From positions 124,001 through 188,000 of the forward strand of contig NZ_LBIQ01000035.1 in NCBI RefSeq assembly GCF_001280515.1: a stretch of 64,000 bases of DNA. Reading direction: 5' to 3'. How positions within the stretch are numbered: the stretch's first letter is position 1; each line of letters starts with the position of its first letter. Shown here one piece after another: positions 25,595 through 35,011 of the stretch. The notes below the pieces were generated by a model. It was not told the DNA's origin. It ran no database searches and saw nothing but the letters and a program-made list of their open reading frames with translations. Position numbers and translations under genes: made by a program. Origin of the DNA: Mangrovimonas sp. ST2L15 (lineage in GTDB: Bacteria; Bacteroidota; Bacteroidia; Flavobacteriales; Flavobacteriaceae).

Positions 25595-26578
25595 ATGGAA
25601 TACGCTAAAAATATCTTGGAAACCATAGGTAATACACCTTTGGTGAAAATTAATAAACTCACCAAGGAATTACCTTGTTTGGTATTAGCCAAATATGAAA
25701 CGTTTAATCCAGGAAACTCTGTTAAGGACCGAATGGCCTTAAAGATGATTGAAGATGCTGAGGCGGATGGGAGGTTAAAACCGGGAGGAACAATTATTGA
25801 AGGTACTTCTGGAAATACAGGTATGGGATTAGCTTTAGCTGCCATTGTAAAAGGATATAAATGTGTTTTTGTAATAAACGATAAACAGTCCAAGGAAAAA
25901 ATGGATGTACTCAGAGCTATGGGAGCAGAAGTGGTGGTCTGCCCTACCGCTGTGGCACCGGATGATCCTCGTAGTTACTATTCAGTATCTAAAAGACTAG
26001 CTGAGGAGACACCTAACTCCTGGTATGTCAATCAATATGATAATCCTAGTAATGCTTTGGCACATTATGAAAGTACAGGTCCAGAAATTTGGAAACAAAC
26101 AGAAGGTAAAATTACTCATTTTGTGGTGGGTGTAGGAACTGGGGGAACCATTTCTGGTGTTGGAAAATATTTAAAAGAGCAAAATCCAGATATTAAAATA
26201 TGGGGAGTGGATACCTATGGTAGTGTATTTAAAAAGTATCACGAAACTGGGGTTTTTGATGAAAATGAAATCTATCCTTACATTACTGAAGGTATAGGTG
26301 AAGATATTCTTCCAAAGAATGTTGATTTCAATATCATTGATGGTTTCACCAAAGTAACCGATAAGGATGCTGCCATTTTTACGCAAAAATTGGCTAAGGA
26401 AGAAGGTATGTTTTTAGGAAATTCTGCTGGTGCCGCCATTAAAGGGGTATTACAGCTAAAGGAACATTTCTCAAAAGATGATGTTGTGGTGGTATTGTTT
26501 CATGACCACGGTAGCCGGTATGTTGGCAAGATGTTCAATAATGATTGGATGAAAAAAATGGGTTTTTTGGAGGAATAG
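25595..26578 (+). CDS. PLP-dependent cysteine synthase family protein (CysK/CysM or cystathionine beta-synthase core)
   Basis: 327 residues, fold-type II PLP enzyme. It shows TIGNTPLVKI, FNPGNSVKDRMA with the PLP Lys at 44, EGTSGNTGMGLA (71-76 binds the substrate carboxylate), VGVGTGGTISG (phosphate loop) and LGNSAGAA. It would make cysteine from O-acetylserine and sulfide, or condense serine with homocysteine. The phrase DPRSYYSVSKRLAEE and the C-terminus LFHDHGSRYVGKMFN resemble cystathionine beta-synthase-like members, but no C-terminal CBS domain is present. It stands alone with its own promoter element. Which reaction dominates cannot be read from sequence. Confidence 0.87.
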   Translation: MEYAKNILETIGNTPLVKINKLTKELPCLVLAKYETFNPGNSVKDRMALKMIEDAEADGRLKPGGTIIEGTSGNTGMGLALAAIVKGYKCVFVINDKQSKEKMDVLRAMGAEVVVCPTAVAPDDPRSYYSVSKRLAEETPNSWYVNQYDNPSNALAHYESTGPEIWKQTEGKITHFVVGVGTGGTISGVGKYLKEQNPDIKIWGVDTYGSVFKKYHETGVFDENEIYPYITEGIGEDILPKNVDFNIIDGFTKVTDKDAAIFTQKLAKEEGMFLGNSAGAAIKGVLQLKEHFSKDDVVVVLFHDHGSRYVGKMFNNDWMKKMGFLEE

Positions 26579-26681
26579 GCTTGAATTGAATGAATCTTTA
26601 AAAAACAAGAGTAAATTTTCCTTTACAAATCAAAATGATTAGCTTCAAGGTTTGAGTGGGAATCCTATTCAACCTTTTAAC

Positions 26682-27593
26682 ATGACTGAGCAAAAATTTA
26701 AATTCAAGCATTTACCAAAATTAACTGCCAAAACCTTTAAGGCTTGGATGGCTTCAGACCCTTGGAGAATGAGTGCGGTTGTGGCTTATTACGCTGTATT
26801 GTCTTTACCTGGCTTGTTGGTAGTTATTATCAATGTCATTGGTGGGATTTGGGGTGCAGAATTAATTAGAGGTGGGTTGATCAATGAAATAAAATCAGCT
26901 TTGGGGGCCGATGCTGCCCAAACAATTGTGGCTATTGTAGAAGATACTCAAGATCAAAAGAAAAGTATTTGGTCTACCGTGATTGGGTCAGCCACCTTGA
27001 TTTATGGATCTACCGGTGTTTTTTATCAACTACAAATTTCATTGAATAAATTGTGGCGTGTCGAATCCACGAAAAAACATTTTAAAAACCAAATTTGGGA
27101 ATTGATTACAGATAGAGCAAGAAGCTTTGCGTTCATTTTGGTCATTGGTTTTTTATTACTGATTAGTTTTGCTTTGACGGCAGTTTTATCAGCAACTACT
27201 GATTATTTGGGAACTCTTTTTCCAGATTTGGTGGTTTATTTGGCTTACGGCTTGGACGGAATCCTATCATCAGCTATTATTTTTCTTTTGTTTGGCTTGA
27301 TGTTTAGATATATGCCAGACCGTAAAATTGAATGGAAAAATGTATGGATAGGTGCATTTTTTACAGCAGTTTTGTTTGTTTTGGGCCAATTTTTACTCGG
27401 GCTATACTTTGGGAAATCAGATCCTGGGTCTACTTATGGAGCTGCAGGAGGACTGGTTTTAGTTCTCTTATGGGCTAGTTACGCATCCTTAATTTTCTTT
27501 TTTGGAGCGCAATTCACTAAGGTATATGCCGATACCTATGGATTGAAAGAAAATGAGAATGAGAGTTTACTTAAAATTAATGTTGTTGAATAA
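26682..27593 (+). CDS. YihY/BrkB family inner-membrane protein
   Basis: About 303 residues. The start ATG 26682 (MTEQKFKFKHLPKL) is preferred over an in-frame TTG at 26652. The sequence has six likely transmembrane helices and the family phrases MSAVVAYYAVLSLPGLL, STGVFYQLQISLNKLWRVE, RYMPDRKIEWKNVWIGA and STYGAAGGLVLVLLWASYAS. The family was once mislabelled RNase BN; its true function is unsettled, and transport or envelope roles are proposed. The last 17 bases overlap the convergent gene at 27577-27894. Confidence 0.88.
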   Translation: MTEQKFKFKHLPKLTAKTFKAWMASDPWRMSAVVAYYAVLSLPGLLVVIINVIGGIWGAELIRGGLINEIKSALGADAAQTIVAIVEDTQDQKKSIWSTVIGSATLIYGSTGVFYQLQISLNKLWRVESTKKHFKNQIWELITDRARSFAFILVIGFLLLISFALTAVLSATTDYLGTLFPDLVVYLAYGLDGILSSAIIFLLFGLMFRYMPDRKIEWKNVWIGAFFTAVLFVLGQFLLGLYFGKSDPGSTYGAAGGLVLVLLWASYASLIFFFGAQFTKVYADTYGLKENENESLLKINVVE

Positions 27594-27894
27594 AGGAACC
27601 TTGTACGCCATCTAAAACCTCTAATTTGAATAAGGTTTCAATGGAATTGCAAGAATCTTTCATAAACTTCCTTATTTTATTGGAAGTTAAAGGCAGGTTT
27701 TTACCAGCCAGCTGCCAAGTATCCTCATCTGGCCATTGCATATAAGCAATATAGTGTTGTTGACATTTTTTGTGCAGTACGGCACCTAATCCCCCTTCAT
27801 GCATCTTAATTAATCTTGTGACTTCATTCCATGCTCTTTCAAAGGTTGACTCCAATCCAGGTTTTACTTTGAAAGAATAGATAACCGCAAACAT
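27577..27894 (-). CDS. Small ferredoxin-like-fold protein, antibiotic biosynthesis monooxygenase (ABM)-like
   Basis: 105 residues. The sequence MFAVIYSFKVKPGLESTFERAWNE, with a later YIAYMQWPDEDTWQ strand, matches the dimeric alpha+beta barrel pattern of ABM-domain proteins. Such proteins include heme-degrading and quinol-oxidising monooxygenases, but many have no known activity. No specific catalytic residues can be assigned by eye. It overlaps the yihY-like gene by 17 bases tail-to-tail. Confidence 0.7.
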   Translation of the reverse strand: MFAVIYSFKVKPGLESTFERAWNEVTRLIKMHEGGLGAVLHKKCQQHYIAYMQWPDEDTWQLAGKNLPLTSNKIRKFMKDSCNSIETLFKLEVLDGVQGSFIQQH

Positions 27895-28019
27895 GATGTA
27901 TGAATTTAAAATGATTTATAGGTATCATAAGATGTTAATAAAGATACAAGTTTTTTACTTTAAATATAAATTTGAAAAGTTAATATTTGCTTGTACTTCA
28001 GTAGTTTGATAGAATAGAA

Positions 28020-29108
28020 CTAATATTTAAATAGGTTTTTAAGTTTTAAAAATCTTTGCTCTAAGAATCTATAAGAAATGAATGAAATAAACAAAGAAAT
28101 AAGGAGGTAGGTAACAAACTGCAGCGAATGATTTAAACTAAAATTTTGATTTTTGAATGTTTGTGTGTTTTGGCCAAAAATAATAGGGCCAAATATTTCT
28201 GGAATAAAGTAATGGTACACATACAGACCATAACTCAGTTTCCCCATCCAAATTAGAATCTTATTTTTAAAGAAGAAAGCTTCTATAAAATTATTGTTCT
28301 GATGATTAACTATGAAGTGGTTGATTAGAGCAGTGGTCATAATGGTCATTGAGGTTCCTAAGGGTAAATTTGGGATAAAAATTACGCCATATAAGAATAG
28401 GTATTTCATTAAGAATAATACAAGTATAATAATACCCAAAGGAGCAAGTACTTTTTGAAATTTAATTAATGTAGGAGGGTGATATACATAGTAAAAGGCT
28501 AGTAATGACCCCAAACCCAAGGCATCAAAACAAGAAAGGGTTGAGATACCGACTTGTTCAATTTTATAATTAGAAAGATATTGGTGTCCAATTCCTATAA
28601 AGATGAAAATAATGATCACCACCGGCAGGTATTTTTTGTGGCAATAGACCAAAATCCAAGGCCAAATTAAATAGAATTGTTCTTCGACAGCGAGAGACCA
28701 AAAATGAGAGAACAAACCTCCCCAAGTTTCGTTGAATAAAAAGTAATAATTGGTAGTAAAGGTAGCGAGATAGGGAAGAAGCTTTTCAAAATCAACATAC
28801 AGATTGATATGATTTTGTAGTATATAACCTAAGGTAATTGCAAAATAATATAGAGGGAATATTCTTAAAACCCTTCTTAGGTAGAAACTTTTTAAAATGG
28901 TCTTTTTTGAGGTATGATTGGTTTCGTGATCTTTTTTGGCAAATAGAAGAATGGAGGAAATAAGAAATCCACTAATTACAAAAAATATATAGACACCCAT
29001 AGCTCCTAAAGAGAATCTATTAACATGTTGGGCAGGTTTCCAATGATGAAATATAACAAAGAGTACAGCTATAGCTCGTAAGCTGTCAAGTTGTTTTATG
29101 TATTGCAT
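28020..29108 (-). CDS. Acyltransferase family 3 (OafA/YrhL-like) membrane protein
   Basis: 362 residues with about ten transmembrane segments. The opening QLDSLRAIAVLFVIFHHW carries the family's catalytic-type His pair (residues 21-22), GVYIFFVISGFLIS follows, then the RRVLRIFPLYY basic motif and FWSLAVEEQFYLIWP. These enzymes move acetyl or other acyl groups onto extracellular or periplasmic sugars such as O-antigen or peptidoglycan. It lies about 20 kb from the glycan cluster, so a link is only possible. It ends with a Lys-rich tail (RFLEQRFLKLKNLFKY) and stands alone on the minus strand. Confidence 0.88.
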   Translation of the reverse strand: MQYIKQLDSLRAIAVLFVIFHHWKPAQHVNRFSLGAMGVYIFFVISGFLISSILLFAKKDHETNHTSKKTILKSFYLRRVLRIFPLYYFAITLGYILQNHINLYVDFEKLLPYLATFTTNYYFLFNETWGGLFSHFWSLAVEEQFYLIWPWILVYCHKKYLPVVIIIFIFIGIGHQYLSNYKIEQVGISTLSCFDALGLGSLLAFYYVYHPPTLIKFQKVLAPLGIIILVLFLMKYLFLYGVIFIPNLPLGTSMTIMTTALINHFIVNHQNNNFIEAFFFKNKILIWMGKLSYGLYVYHYFIPEIFGPIIFGQNTQTFKNQNFSLNHSLQFVTYLLISLFISFISYRFLEQRFLKLKNLFKY

Positions 29109-29271
29109 TTAGATTAATAGCAGGTTGTTATTCAGCTAAATATAATCATTTTAATTTATTGGCCATGGTGCAGTTTAATAAAAATCAACGACTGAATAAG
29201 CTAGAACAATAAGCAGCTAAAATCCTTAATAGACATTTTAATTTTTCAATTCTATGAAATAAAAAAATGTT

Positions 29272-29724
29272 TTAATCTACAATTTCAGGACACACCTCTG
29301 GGTGTACAAAAGATTCAACAGATTTGATTCGCCAATCTCCTAAACTTTTTGAGAGTTTGAATATTTTCATGCCACAATGAGAGAATCCCCCACTTTCGTA
29401 GGTGTCGAAATAGACTTTGACTTCTGCCTTTTCTTGATCCAATTGTGAATTACTTATTACGTTATTAGAAGACAAGAGGTTAATTTTGTCAATATGGTAT
29501 TTGCTATAATTTTTTAAAACTTCTGATTCAAAATAAGAGGAACTGTTGGGGCCTTTGTGATTAAATTCTTCTACATAGGTAACATTATCTAATTCCCACA
29601 TAGTTACAAAATAGGTGTCGATAGCTTCTTTAATTTGTAATTGATCGGTATTACTGGTTTCTTGTGATATAGCACTCATTTCAAATCCGAAAATGAGTAC
29701 AATTAAAATCCCTAGTCGTTTCAT
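29272..29724 (-). CDS. Small secreted protein, possible NTF2/SnoaL-like fold
   Basis: 150 residues with signal peptide MKRLGILIVLIFGFEMSAISQ. The mature part starts with a helix (QLQIKEAIDTYFVTMWELD) and ends with strands (KVYFDTYESGGFSHCGMKIF, WRIKSVESFVHPE), the order seen in NTF2-like/lumazine-binding-like proteins. Two Cys (in SHCGM and HPEVCPE) could pair. No function is recognised. It is isolated, with 160 bases downstream and nearly 400 upstream without genes. Confidence 0.6.
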   Translation of the reverse strand: MKRLGILIVLIFGFEMSAISQETSNTDQLQIKEAIDTYFVTMWELDNVTYVEEFNHKGPNSSSYFESEVLKNYSKYHIDKINLLSSNNVISNSQLDQEKAEVKVYFDTYESGGFSHCGMKIFKLSKSLGDWRIKSVESFVHPEVCPEIVD

Positions 29725-30080
29725 AATGTTTGAATTAAGGTTAGAAATTGGTCTTCAATATGTCATTAATTATCGAAGTGGGACAAATAACCTAGGGGCC
29801 AATTTTAGGGATAGATAAAAAAACTAATGTTTGAATTTCAAAAAGGAATCCAAATCATACAATTCCATGCTACGGATTGCTCTTCAGGAAGTGAATACTA
29901 TTTCCTTTAAAGATACTAAAAAAAATAAAAGCAATCAACTTTGTCAGTGGGTTAAGTCCTCTTTTGGAGAATTTTTGTTGGTAATTATTCAAATATTAGG
30001 GCCCTAAATTGTCATATAAATGAAATGTTAACCTTTATATTGTTAAGTCGAAGGTTTATCATGAATTTAACAAATTTTTC
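29725..30080. other. Intergenic region upstream of the efflux locus, with palindrome
   Basis: No gene found in about 350 bases. It contains the perfect 12-base palindrome TTAGGGCCCTAA at 29996-30007, about 75 bases upstream of the -33 element of the following promoter, a candidate regulator site. The rest is AT-rich with no clear hairpin or frame. Confidence 0.4.
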
Positions 30081-30111
30081 TTGTGCATATTAAAACCCCA
30101 AAATACTTTTG
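30081..30111 (+). promoter_or_regulatory. Promoter of the small secreted protein ahead of the RND efflux operon
   Basis: -33 TTG 30081-30083, 20-base spacer, perfect -7 TACTTTTG at 30104-30111. The start would be near 30116, 5 bases before ATG 30121. This rules out the in-frame TTG at 30109, which lies inside the -7 element, as start codon. Confidence 0.75.
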
Positions 30112-30120
30112 TGCGAAATC

Positions 30121-30531
30121 ATGAGGCAAACTTTTGCAAAATATCTGCTTGGTATCGCTATCCTTTTAGGAGGTATAGCCCAATTGTTTGCAACTTCCAA
30201 TTTTAATGTTGATTCTGTAGAGGATATCATAGGAAATGTTTCCGAAGCTTCCAATACAAATCAGTTGACCTTATCTTCAAAAGACAATCAGGGTCATTTC
30301 GATTTCGAAAAGTTTTTTACTGAAATCACGGAAAGTGAGGAGGTTGAAGGTAGTCATGATCAAAATGGCAATTCCATTTCTTTTCACCACCAGGTAAGTA
30401 TTGCCTTTTTATATGCTTTTTCTTGTTTAAGAACATTAGAAGCACATTCTAACCCGCTTTTTGATCGAAAAGAATCCTTATCAAGGACTGTATACAAGAA
30501 GTATATCCAATTTCAAGTTTTTAGAATCTGA
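30121..30531 (+). CDS. Small exported protein preceding the RND efflux operon
   Basis: 136 residues, family not recognised. The N-terminus MRQTFAKYLLGIAILLGGIAQLFA is a signal peptide or membrane anchor. The middle is acidic and polar (ESEEVEGSHDQNGN); a second hydrophobic stretch (VSIAFLYAFSCL) and an aromatic/basic end (YKKYIQFQVFRI) follow. Its own promoter lies 10 bases upstream, and an intrinsic terminator-like hairpin begins 9 bases after the stop, before the adaptor gene. It could be a leader or accessory peptide for the efflux system; that is inference from position only. Confidence 0.65.
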   Translation: MRQTFAKYLLGIAILLGGIAQLFATSNFNVDSVEDIIGNVSEASNTNQLTLSSKDNQGHFDFEKFFTEITESEEVEGSHDQNGNSISFHHQVSIAFLYAFSCLRTLEAHSNPLFDRKESLSRTVYKKYIQFQVFRI

Positions 30532-30539
30532 AAATCTTC

Positions 30540-30567
30540 AATGGTAAAATCTCATTTACCATTTTTT
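30540..30567 (+). terminator. Terminator/attenuator between small protein and efflux adaptor
   Basis: Stem ATGGTAAA (30541-30548) / TTTACCAT (30555-30562), 6-base loop, then a T-run to 30567. A second weaker inverted repeat AGCCTG/CAGGCT (30592-30597, 30612-30617) follows in the leader of the adaptor gene. Confidence 0.7.
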
Positions 30568-30658
30568 GAATCCGTTTCATTACCCAAAATGAGCCTGTCC
30601 TAGAAATAAGTCAGGCTACTACTTATCAACATTTATTCATTTTAAATTTCATTGTACT

Positions 30659-31744
30659 ATGAAAAAATACCCAATTTACATGGGCCTGTTGGTCATGTTT
30701 ATTACTAGTATTGGTTGCGAATCCCACAAAGAGGAGAAGCACGAAGAACGCACTTTTCAAGTAACCAATCCCATTTACAAAGATACATCTATCACCAAAG
30801 AATATGTTTGTCAGGTTCACTCCATCAGGAATATAGAACTGAGAGCTATGGAAAAGGGCTACCTTCAAGAAATTAAGGTAGATGAAGGACAAAAAGTCCA
30901 AAAGGGACAGATGATGTTCCAAATCATGCCAAACATATATCAAGCTGAACTTCAAAAAGCGAAAGCAGAAAACGATGCGGCTTCCATTGAATATCAAAAC
31001 ACCAAGCTTTTGGCAGATAATGAAGTGGTTTCTCCCAATGAGTTAGCACTTGCAAAAGCCAATTTTGAAAAATCGAAAGCTGAAGTGAAACTGGCAGAAA
31101 CACATTTAGGTTTTACCAATATTAAAGCGCCTTTTGACGGGATCATGGATCATTTGCATGTAAGAGAAGGAAGTATGCTTGAAGAAGGAGAATTACTTAC
31201 GACCCTTTCAGATAACAGTCAGATGTGGGTATATTTTAATGTTCCTGAAGCTGAATATTTAGATTATATCATGAGCGCCAAGAAAGAGGAAAAAAAGGAA
31301 GTAAGCTTGCTCATGGCCAACAATAAAAAGTTCAATCAAAATGGTATTGTAGAAACCATTGAAGGTGAGTTCAATAATGAGACCGGGAATATAGCTTTTA
31401 GGGCCACTTTCCCCAATCCTGATGGCATTTTACGACATGGAGAAACAGGAACAGTTCTTATGAAAACGGCTTTGAATCATGCCTTGTTGATTCCTCAGAA
31501 AGCCACATTTGAGGTGTTGGATAAACATTTCGTTTTTGTTGTTGATCAGGATAATGTAGTTAGGCAACGAGAAGTCAAGGTTGGCGCCGAATTATCCAAT
31601 TTGTTTGAAGTCACTCAAGGTCTTGAGGAAAACGATAAAGTTTTGTTAGAAGGGATCCGACTTGTAAAGGATGGTCAGAAAATAAAATTTCAGCTGGAAA
31701 AGGCAGATGACGTTTTAGCTCATTTAGACATATACGCCGAGTAG
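30659..31744 (+). CDS. RND efflux periplasmic adaptor (membrane fusion protein)
   Basis: 361 residues. Lipoprotein-type N-terminus with Cys 20 (MFITSIGC). The barrel/lipoyl halves flank a coiled-coil hairpin: IELRAMEKGYLQEIKVDEGQ, then a long helix pair (AELQKAKAENDAASIEYQN ... ANFEKSKAEVKLAETHLGF), then IKAPFDGIMDHLHVREG. It links the inner-membrane pump to the outer-membrane channel across the periplasm. It is the first gene of the pump operon, 21 bases before the pump gene. No specific substrate can be read. Confidence 0.9.
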   Translation: MKKYPIYMGLLVMFITSIGCESHKEEKHEERTFQVTNPIYKDTSITKEYVCQVHSIRNIELRAMEKGYLQEIKVDEGQKVQKGQMMFQIMPNIYQAELQKAKAENDAASIEYQNTKLLADNEVVSPNELALAKANFEKSKAEVKLAETHLGFTNIKAPFDGIMDHLHVREGSMLEEGELLTTLSDNSQMWVYFNVPEAEYLDYIMSAKKEEKKEVSLLMANNKKFNQNGIVETIEGEFNNETGNIAFRATFPNPDGILRHGETGTVLMKTALNHALLIPQKATFEVLDKHFVFVVDQDNVVRQREVKVGAELSNLFEVTQGLEENDKVLLEGIRLVKDGQKIKFQLEKADDVLAHLDIYAE

Positions 31745-31765
31745 AAATCCCAAAACTATCAGACA

Positions 31766-34700
31766 ATGTTTAAAAAGTTTATCCAAAGACCAGTATTGGC
31801 CATTGTCATCTCTGTAATTATTGTTTTTACGGGATTCTTGGCCATAAAACAACTGCCCATTTCGCAGTTTCCGCAAATTGCACCAACCACGGTAAATATT
31901 TTTATAGCCTACCCAGGTTCTAGTGCCGATGTGTTGGTGAAATCAACCTTGATTCCGTTAGAAACGGCTATCAATGGTGTTCAAGGTATGAGATATATCG
32001 CTTCCGATGCCACCAGTGCAGGAGAAGGAACAGTGAGAATTATTTTTGATCCAGGGACCGATCCCAACGATGCGGTAGTCCGGGTGAAAACTAGGGTTGA
32101 TCAGGTGATGCCTTTGCTACCTGAATTGGTTCAAAGGGAAGGGGTTATCATAACTCCTGTGCAGCCCAGTATGTTGATGTATGTCAACCTTTATAGCAAG
32201 AAGGATAATACCGATGAAAAATTCCTTTATAATTATGCTTACACCAGAATTGTACCTGAAATCCAGAGGATAAACGGTATTGCCAGTGCCCAGATTTTAG
32301 GTAGCCGTAAGTTTGCCATGAGGGTATGGCTGAAGCCAGACAGAATGCGAGCCTATAATATTTCAGCCGAAGAAGTTCTGGAAGCAATGCAGGACCAAAG
32401 TATTTTGGCACGTCCCGGTAGAATTGGTCGAAGTTCCGGTAAAAAATCCCAGGCCTTGGAGTATGTGTTGACCTATCAAGATAGGTATAGTGAACCACAA
32501 CAGTATAAGGACATTATCATTAGAGCAAATGCGGAAGGGGAGATGATAACCCTTGGAGATATTGCCGATGTGGAATTGGGAAGTGAGTTTTTTGATATTT
32601 ATTCTAATTTGGATGGAAAACCTTCGGCATCAATTGTGCTAAAGCAAACCTTTGGAAGTAATGGTAGTGATGTCATAGATGCTGTCAAGGAGAAGCTCAA
32701 GGAACTCAAAGAAGACTTGCCTCCAGGAATTGACTATAAGATAAGTTATGATGTGTCAAATTTCCTCGATGCTTCCATCGAACAGGTACTTCATACTTTA
32801 AGGGATGCCTTTATTTTAGTGGCCATTGTTGTATTTCTATTTTTAGGAGATTGGCGCTCGACCCTGATCCCGATAATTGCAGTTCCAGTATCCTTGGTAG
32901 GGGCATTTTTTATCATGCAAATTTTCGGACTCTCCATCAATTTGATTACCCTATTTGCCTTGGTTTTGGCCATTGGTATTGTTGTGGATGATGCCATTGT
33001 GGTCGTGGAGGCGGTCCACATAAAAATGGAAGAAGAACATCTTAGTCCTTATAAGGCCTCTCAGGCGGTTTTGGGTGAAATAGGTGGTGCTATTATCGCT
33101 ATTACATTGGTCATGGTTTCCGTGTTTATTCCTATTTCTTTCTTGACAGGACCGGTAGGGGTATTCTATCGACAGTTTTCCATAACTATGGCCGGTTCAA
33201 TAGTGATTTCGGCTATTGTGGCCTTGACTTTGACTCCTGTGTTGTGTGCTATGATTTTAAAGAATACTCATGGGCAGCCTAGGAAAAAGTCCTTAATGAA
33301 TCGTTTCATCGATAGTTTTAACAGACTTTTTGAAAGGTTGACGGGGCGCTATGTAGGCGTTTTGAAGCATATAGTGCATAGAAGGGTAATTACTTTTGGA
33401 GTTCTAATTGCATTTTGTGTAGGAACAGGATTGGTGAATAAAATATTGCCTTCCGGATTTATCCCAAGTGAAGATCAAGGGATGATCTACGCCATTATCC
33501 AAACCCCACCAGGTGCAACTTTGGAACGTACCAATGATGTGGCACGTAAACTTCAAGCCATTTGTGAGGAAATAGAAGGCGTGGAATCTGTGTCATCTTT
33601 GGCTGGTTATGAGATTATGACAGAAGGACGTGGATCTAATGCAGGTACTTGTTTGATCAACTTAAAACCTTGGTCTGACCGGAAGCATTCGGTTCATGAG
33701 ATTATGGAGGAATTGGAAGAAGAAGGTAAGAATCTTGGGGCGGTTATTGAATATTTCGAACCTCCTGCAGTTCCTGGATTTGGGTCTTCGGGAGGTTTTT
33801 CTATGAGACTGCTTGATAAAACCAATGGCACTGATTACCATGAGTTTGAAAGAATCAATAACGAATTTTTGGAAGCCTTGGGAGAACGCAAAGAGTTGAG
33901 CGGTCTGTTTACCTTTTTTGCAGCCAATTATCCGCAGTACGATTTGAAGATTAATAATAAGGCGGCTATGCAAAAAGGTGTTTCAATAGGGAAAGCCATG
34001 GAAAATTTGAACATTTTAATTGGTAGTACCTATGAGCAAGGTTTTATCAAATTTGGTCGCTTCTTTAAGGTATATACCCAAGCAGCTCCAGAATACAGAA
34101 GCCTTCCTACCGACCTTGAAAAACTCTTTGTGAAAAACGAAGAAGGACAAATGGTGCCTTATTCTTCTTTTATGACTTTGGAAAAAAAGCTGGGACCTAA
34201 CGAAATAACGCGTTATAATTTATACAATTCGGCTGCAATTAGAGGGTTGCCAGCCAAAGGTTATACGAGTGATGATGCGATAAAGGCGATTCAAGAAGTA
34301 GCGAAGGAAACATTACCAAGAGGTTATGATATTGCTTGGGAAGGATTGTCCTATGATGAAGCACAACGAGGTAATGATGCCCTTTATGTCTTTATAGTGG
34401 TTCTCATTTTTGTTTATTTTGTTTTGGCTGCCCAATACGAAAGTTTTTTGTTGCCTTTTGCGGTGCTTTTATCCTTACCCATTGGGGTTTTTGGTTCCTT
34501 TTTAATGCTAAAACTTATGGGACTTTCCAATGATGTCTATGCCCAGATTGGGATGATTATGCTGGTGGGATTATTAAGTAAGAATGCGGTGTTGATTGTC
34601 GAGTTTGCGGTGCAAAAAAATAGGCAAGGAGCTAGCATCCTTGAGTCAGCAATTGCAGGAGCAAAGATGAGGTTCAGACCTATTTTAATGACCTCATTTG

Positions 34701-35011
34701 CTTTCATTGCCGGTTTGATTCCTTTGGTTCTAGCCTCAGGTGCAGGAGCTATTGGAAATAGAACCATTGGAGGTTCATCTTTAGGAGGCATGTTGATTGG
34801 AACCGTATTTGGGGTTTTGGTAATTCCTGGATTGTATTTCATTTTTGGAAAAATGGCTGAAGGCAGAAGCTTAATCAAGGACGAAAATCTTGAGCCTATG
34901 TCAGAGGAATTTATGAGACATGGAGAGGAGCAAAGTGGCTTAAGACAGAAATTAAATGAGATGAATAAGCAATTGAAAAAATTAATGAAGAATCGAAAAA
35001 ATGAAAAGTAA
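31766..35011 (+). CDS. RND efflux inner-membrane transporter, AcrB/HAE1 family
   Basis: 1081 residues. Opening MFKKFIQRPVLAIVISVIIV, twelve expected helices with two large periplasmic loops, and the proton-relay pair in GIVVDDAIVVVEAV (Asp 408 and 409) in helix 4. The second half includes AQIGMIMLVGLLSKNAVLIVEF, as in AcrB. It is a proton-driven trimeric pump exporting drugs, bile-type or other hydrophobic compounds through the adaptor and outer channel encoded alongside. The C-terminal ~60 residues are a charged, helical tail (MNKQLKKLMKNRKNEK). It overlaps the channel gene by 11 bases. Confidence 0.95.
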   Translation: MFKKFIQRPVLAIVISVIIVFTGFLAIKQLPISQFPQIAPTTVNIFIAYPGSSADVLVKSTLIPLETAINGVQGMRYIASDATSAGEGTVRIIFDPGTDPNDAVVRVKTRVDQVMPLLPELVQREGVIITPVQPSMLMYVNLYSKKDNTDEKFLYNYAYTRIVPEIQRINGIASAQILGSRKFAMRVWLKPDRMRAYNISAEEVLEAMQDQSILARPGRIGRSSGKKSQALEYVLTYQDRYSEPQQYKDIIIRANAEGEMITLGDIADVELGSEFFDIYSNLDGKPSASIVLKQTFGSNGSDVIDAVKEKLKELKEDLPPGIDYKISYDVSNFLDASIEQVLHTLRDAFILVAIVVFLFLGDWRSTLIPIIAVPVSLVGAFFIMQIFGLSINLITLFALVLAIGIVVDDAIVVVEAVHIKMEEEHLSPYKASQAVLGEIGGAIIAITLVMVSVFIPISFLTGPVGVFYRQFSITMAGSIVISAIVALTLTPVLCAMILKNTHGQPRKKSLMNRFIDSFNRLFERLTGRYVGVLKHIVHRRVITFGVLIAFCVGTGLVNKILPSGFIPSEDQGMIYAIIQTPPGATLERTNDVARKLQAICEEIEGVESVSSLAGYEIMTEGRGSNAGTCLINLKPWSDRKHSVHEIMEELEEEGKNLGAVIEYFEPPAVPGFGSSGGFSMRLLDKTNGTDYHEFERINNEFLEALGERKELSGLFTFFAANYPQYDLKINNKAAMQKGVSIGKAMENLNILIGSTYEQGFIKFGRFFKVYTQAAPEYRSLPTDLEKLFVKNEEGQMVPYSSFMTLEKKLGPNEITRYNLYNSAAIRGLPAKGYTSDDAIKAIQEVAKETLPRGYDIAWEGLSYDEAQRGNDALYVFIVVLIFVYFVLAAQYESFLLPFAVLLSLPIGVFGSFLMLKLMGLSNDVYAQIGMIMLVGLLSKNAVLIVEFAVQKNRQGASILESAIAGAKMRFRPILMTSFAFIAGLIPLVLASGAGAIGNRTIGGSSLGGMLIGTVFGVLVIPGLYFIFGKMAEGRSLIKDENLEPMSEEFMRHGEEQSGLRQKLNEMNKQLKKLMKNRKNEK

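Noticed and set aside
26682-27593. Calling the YihY/BrkB gene ribonuclease BN
   Set aside because: The name arose from an early misassignment. The protein is an integral membrane protein with no nuclease features.
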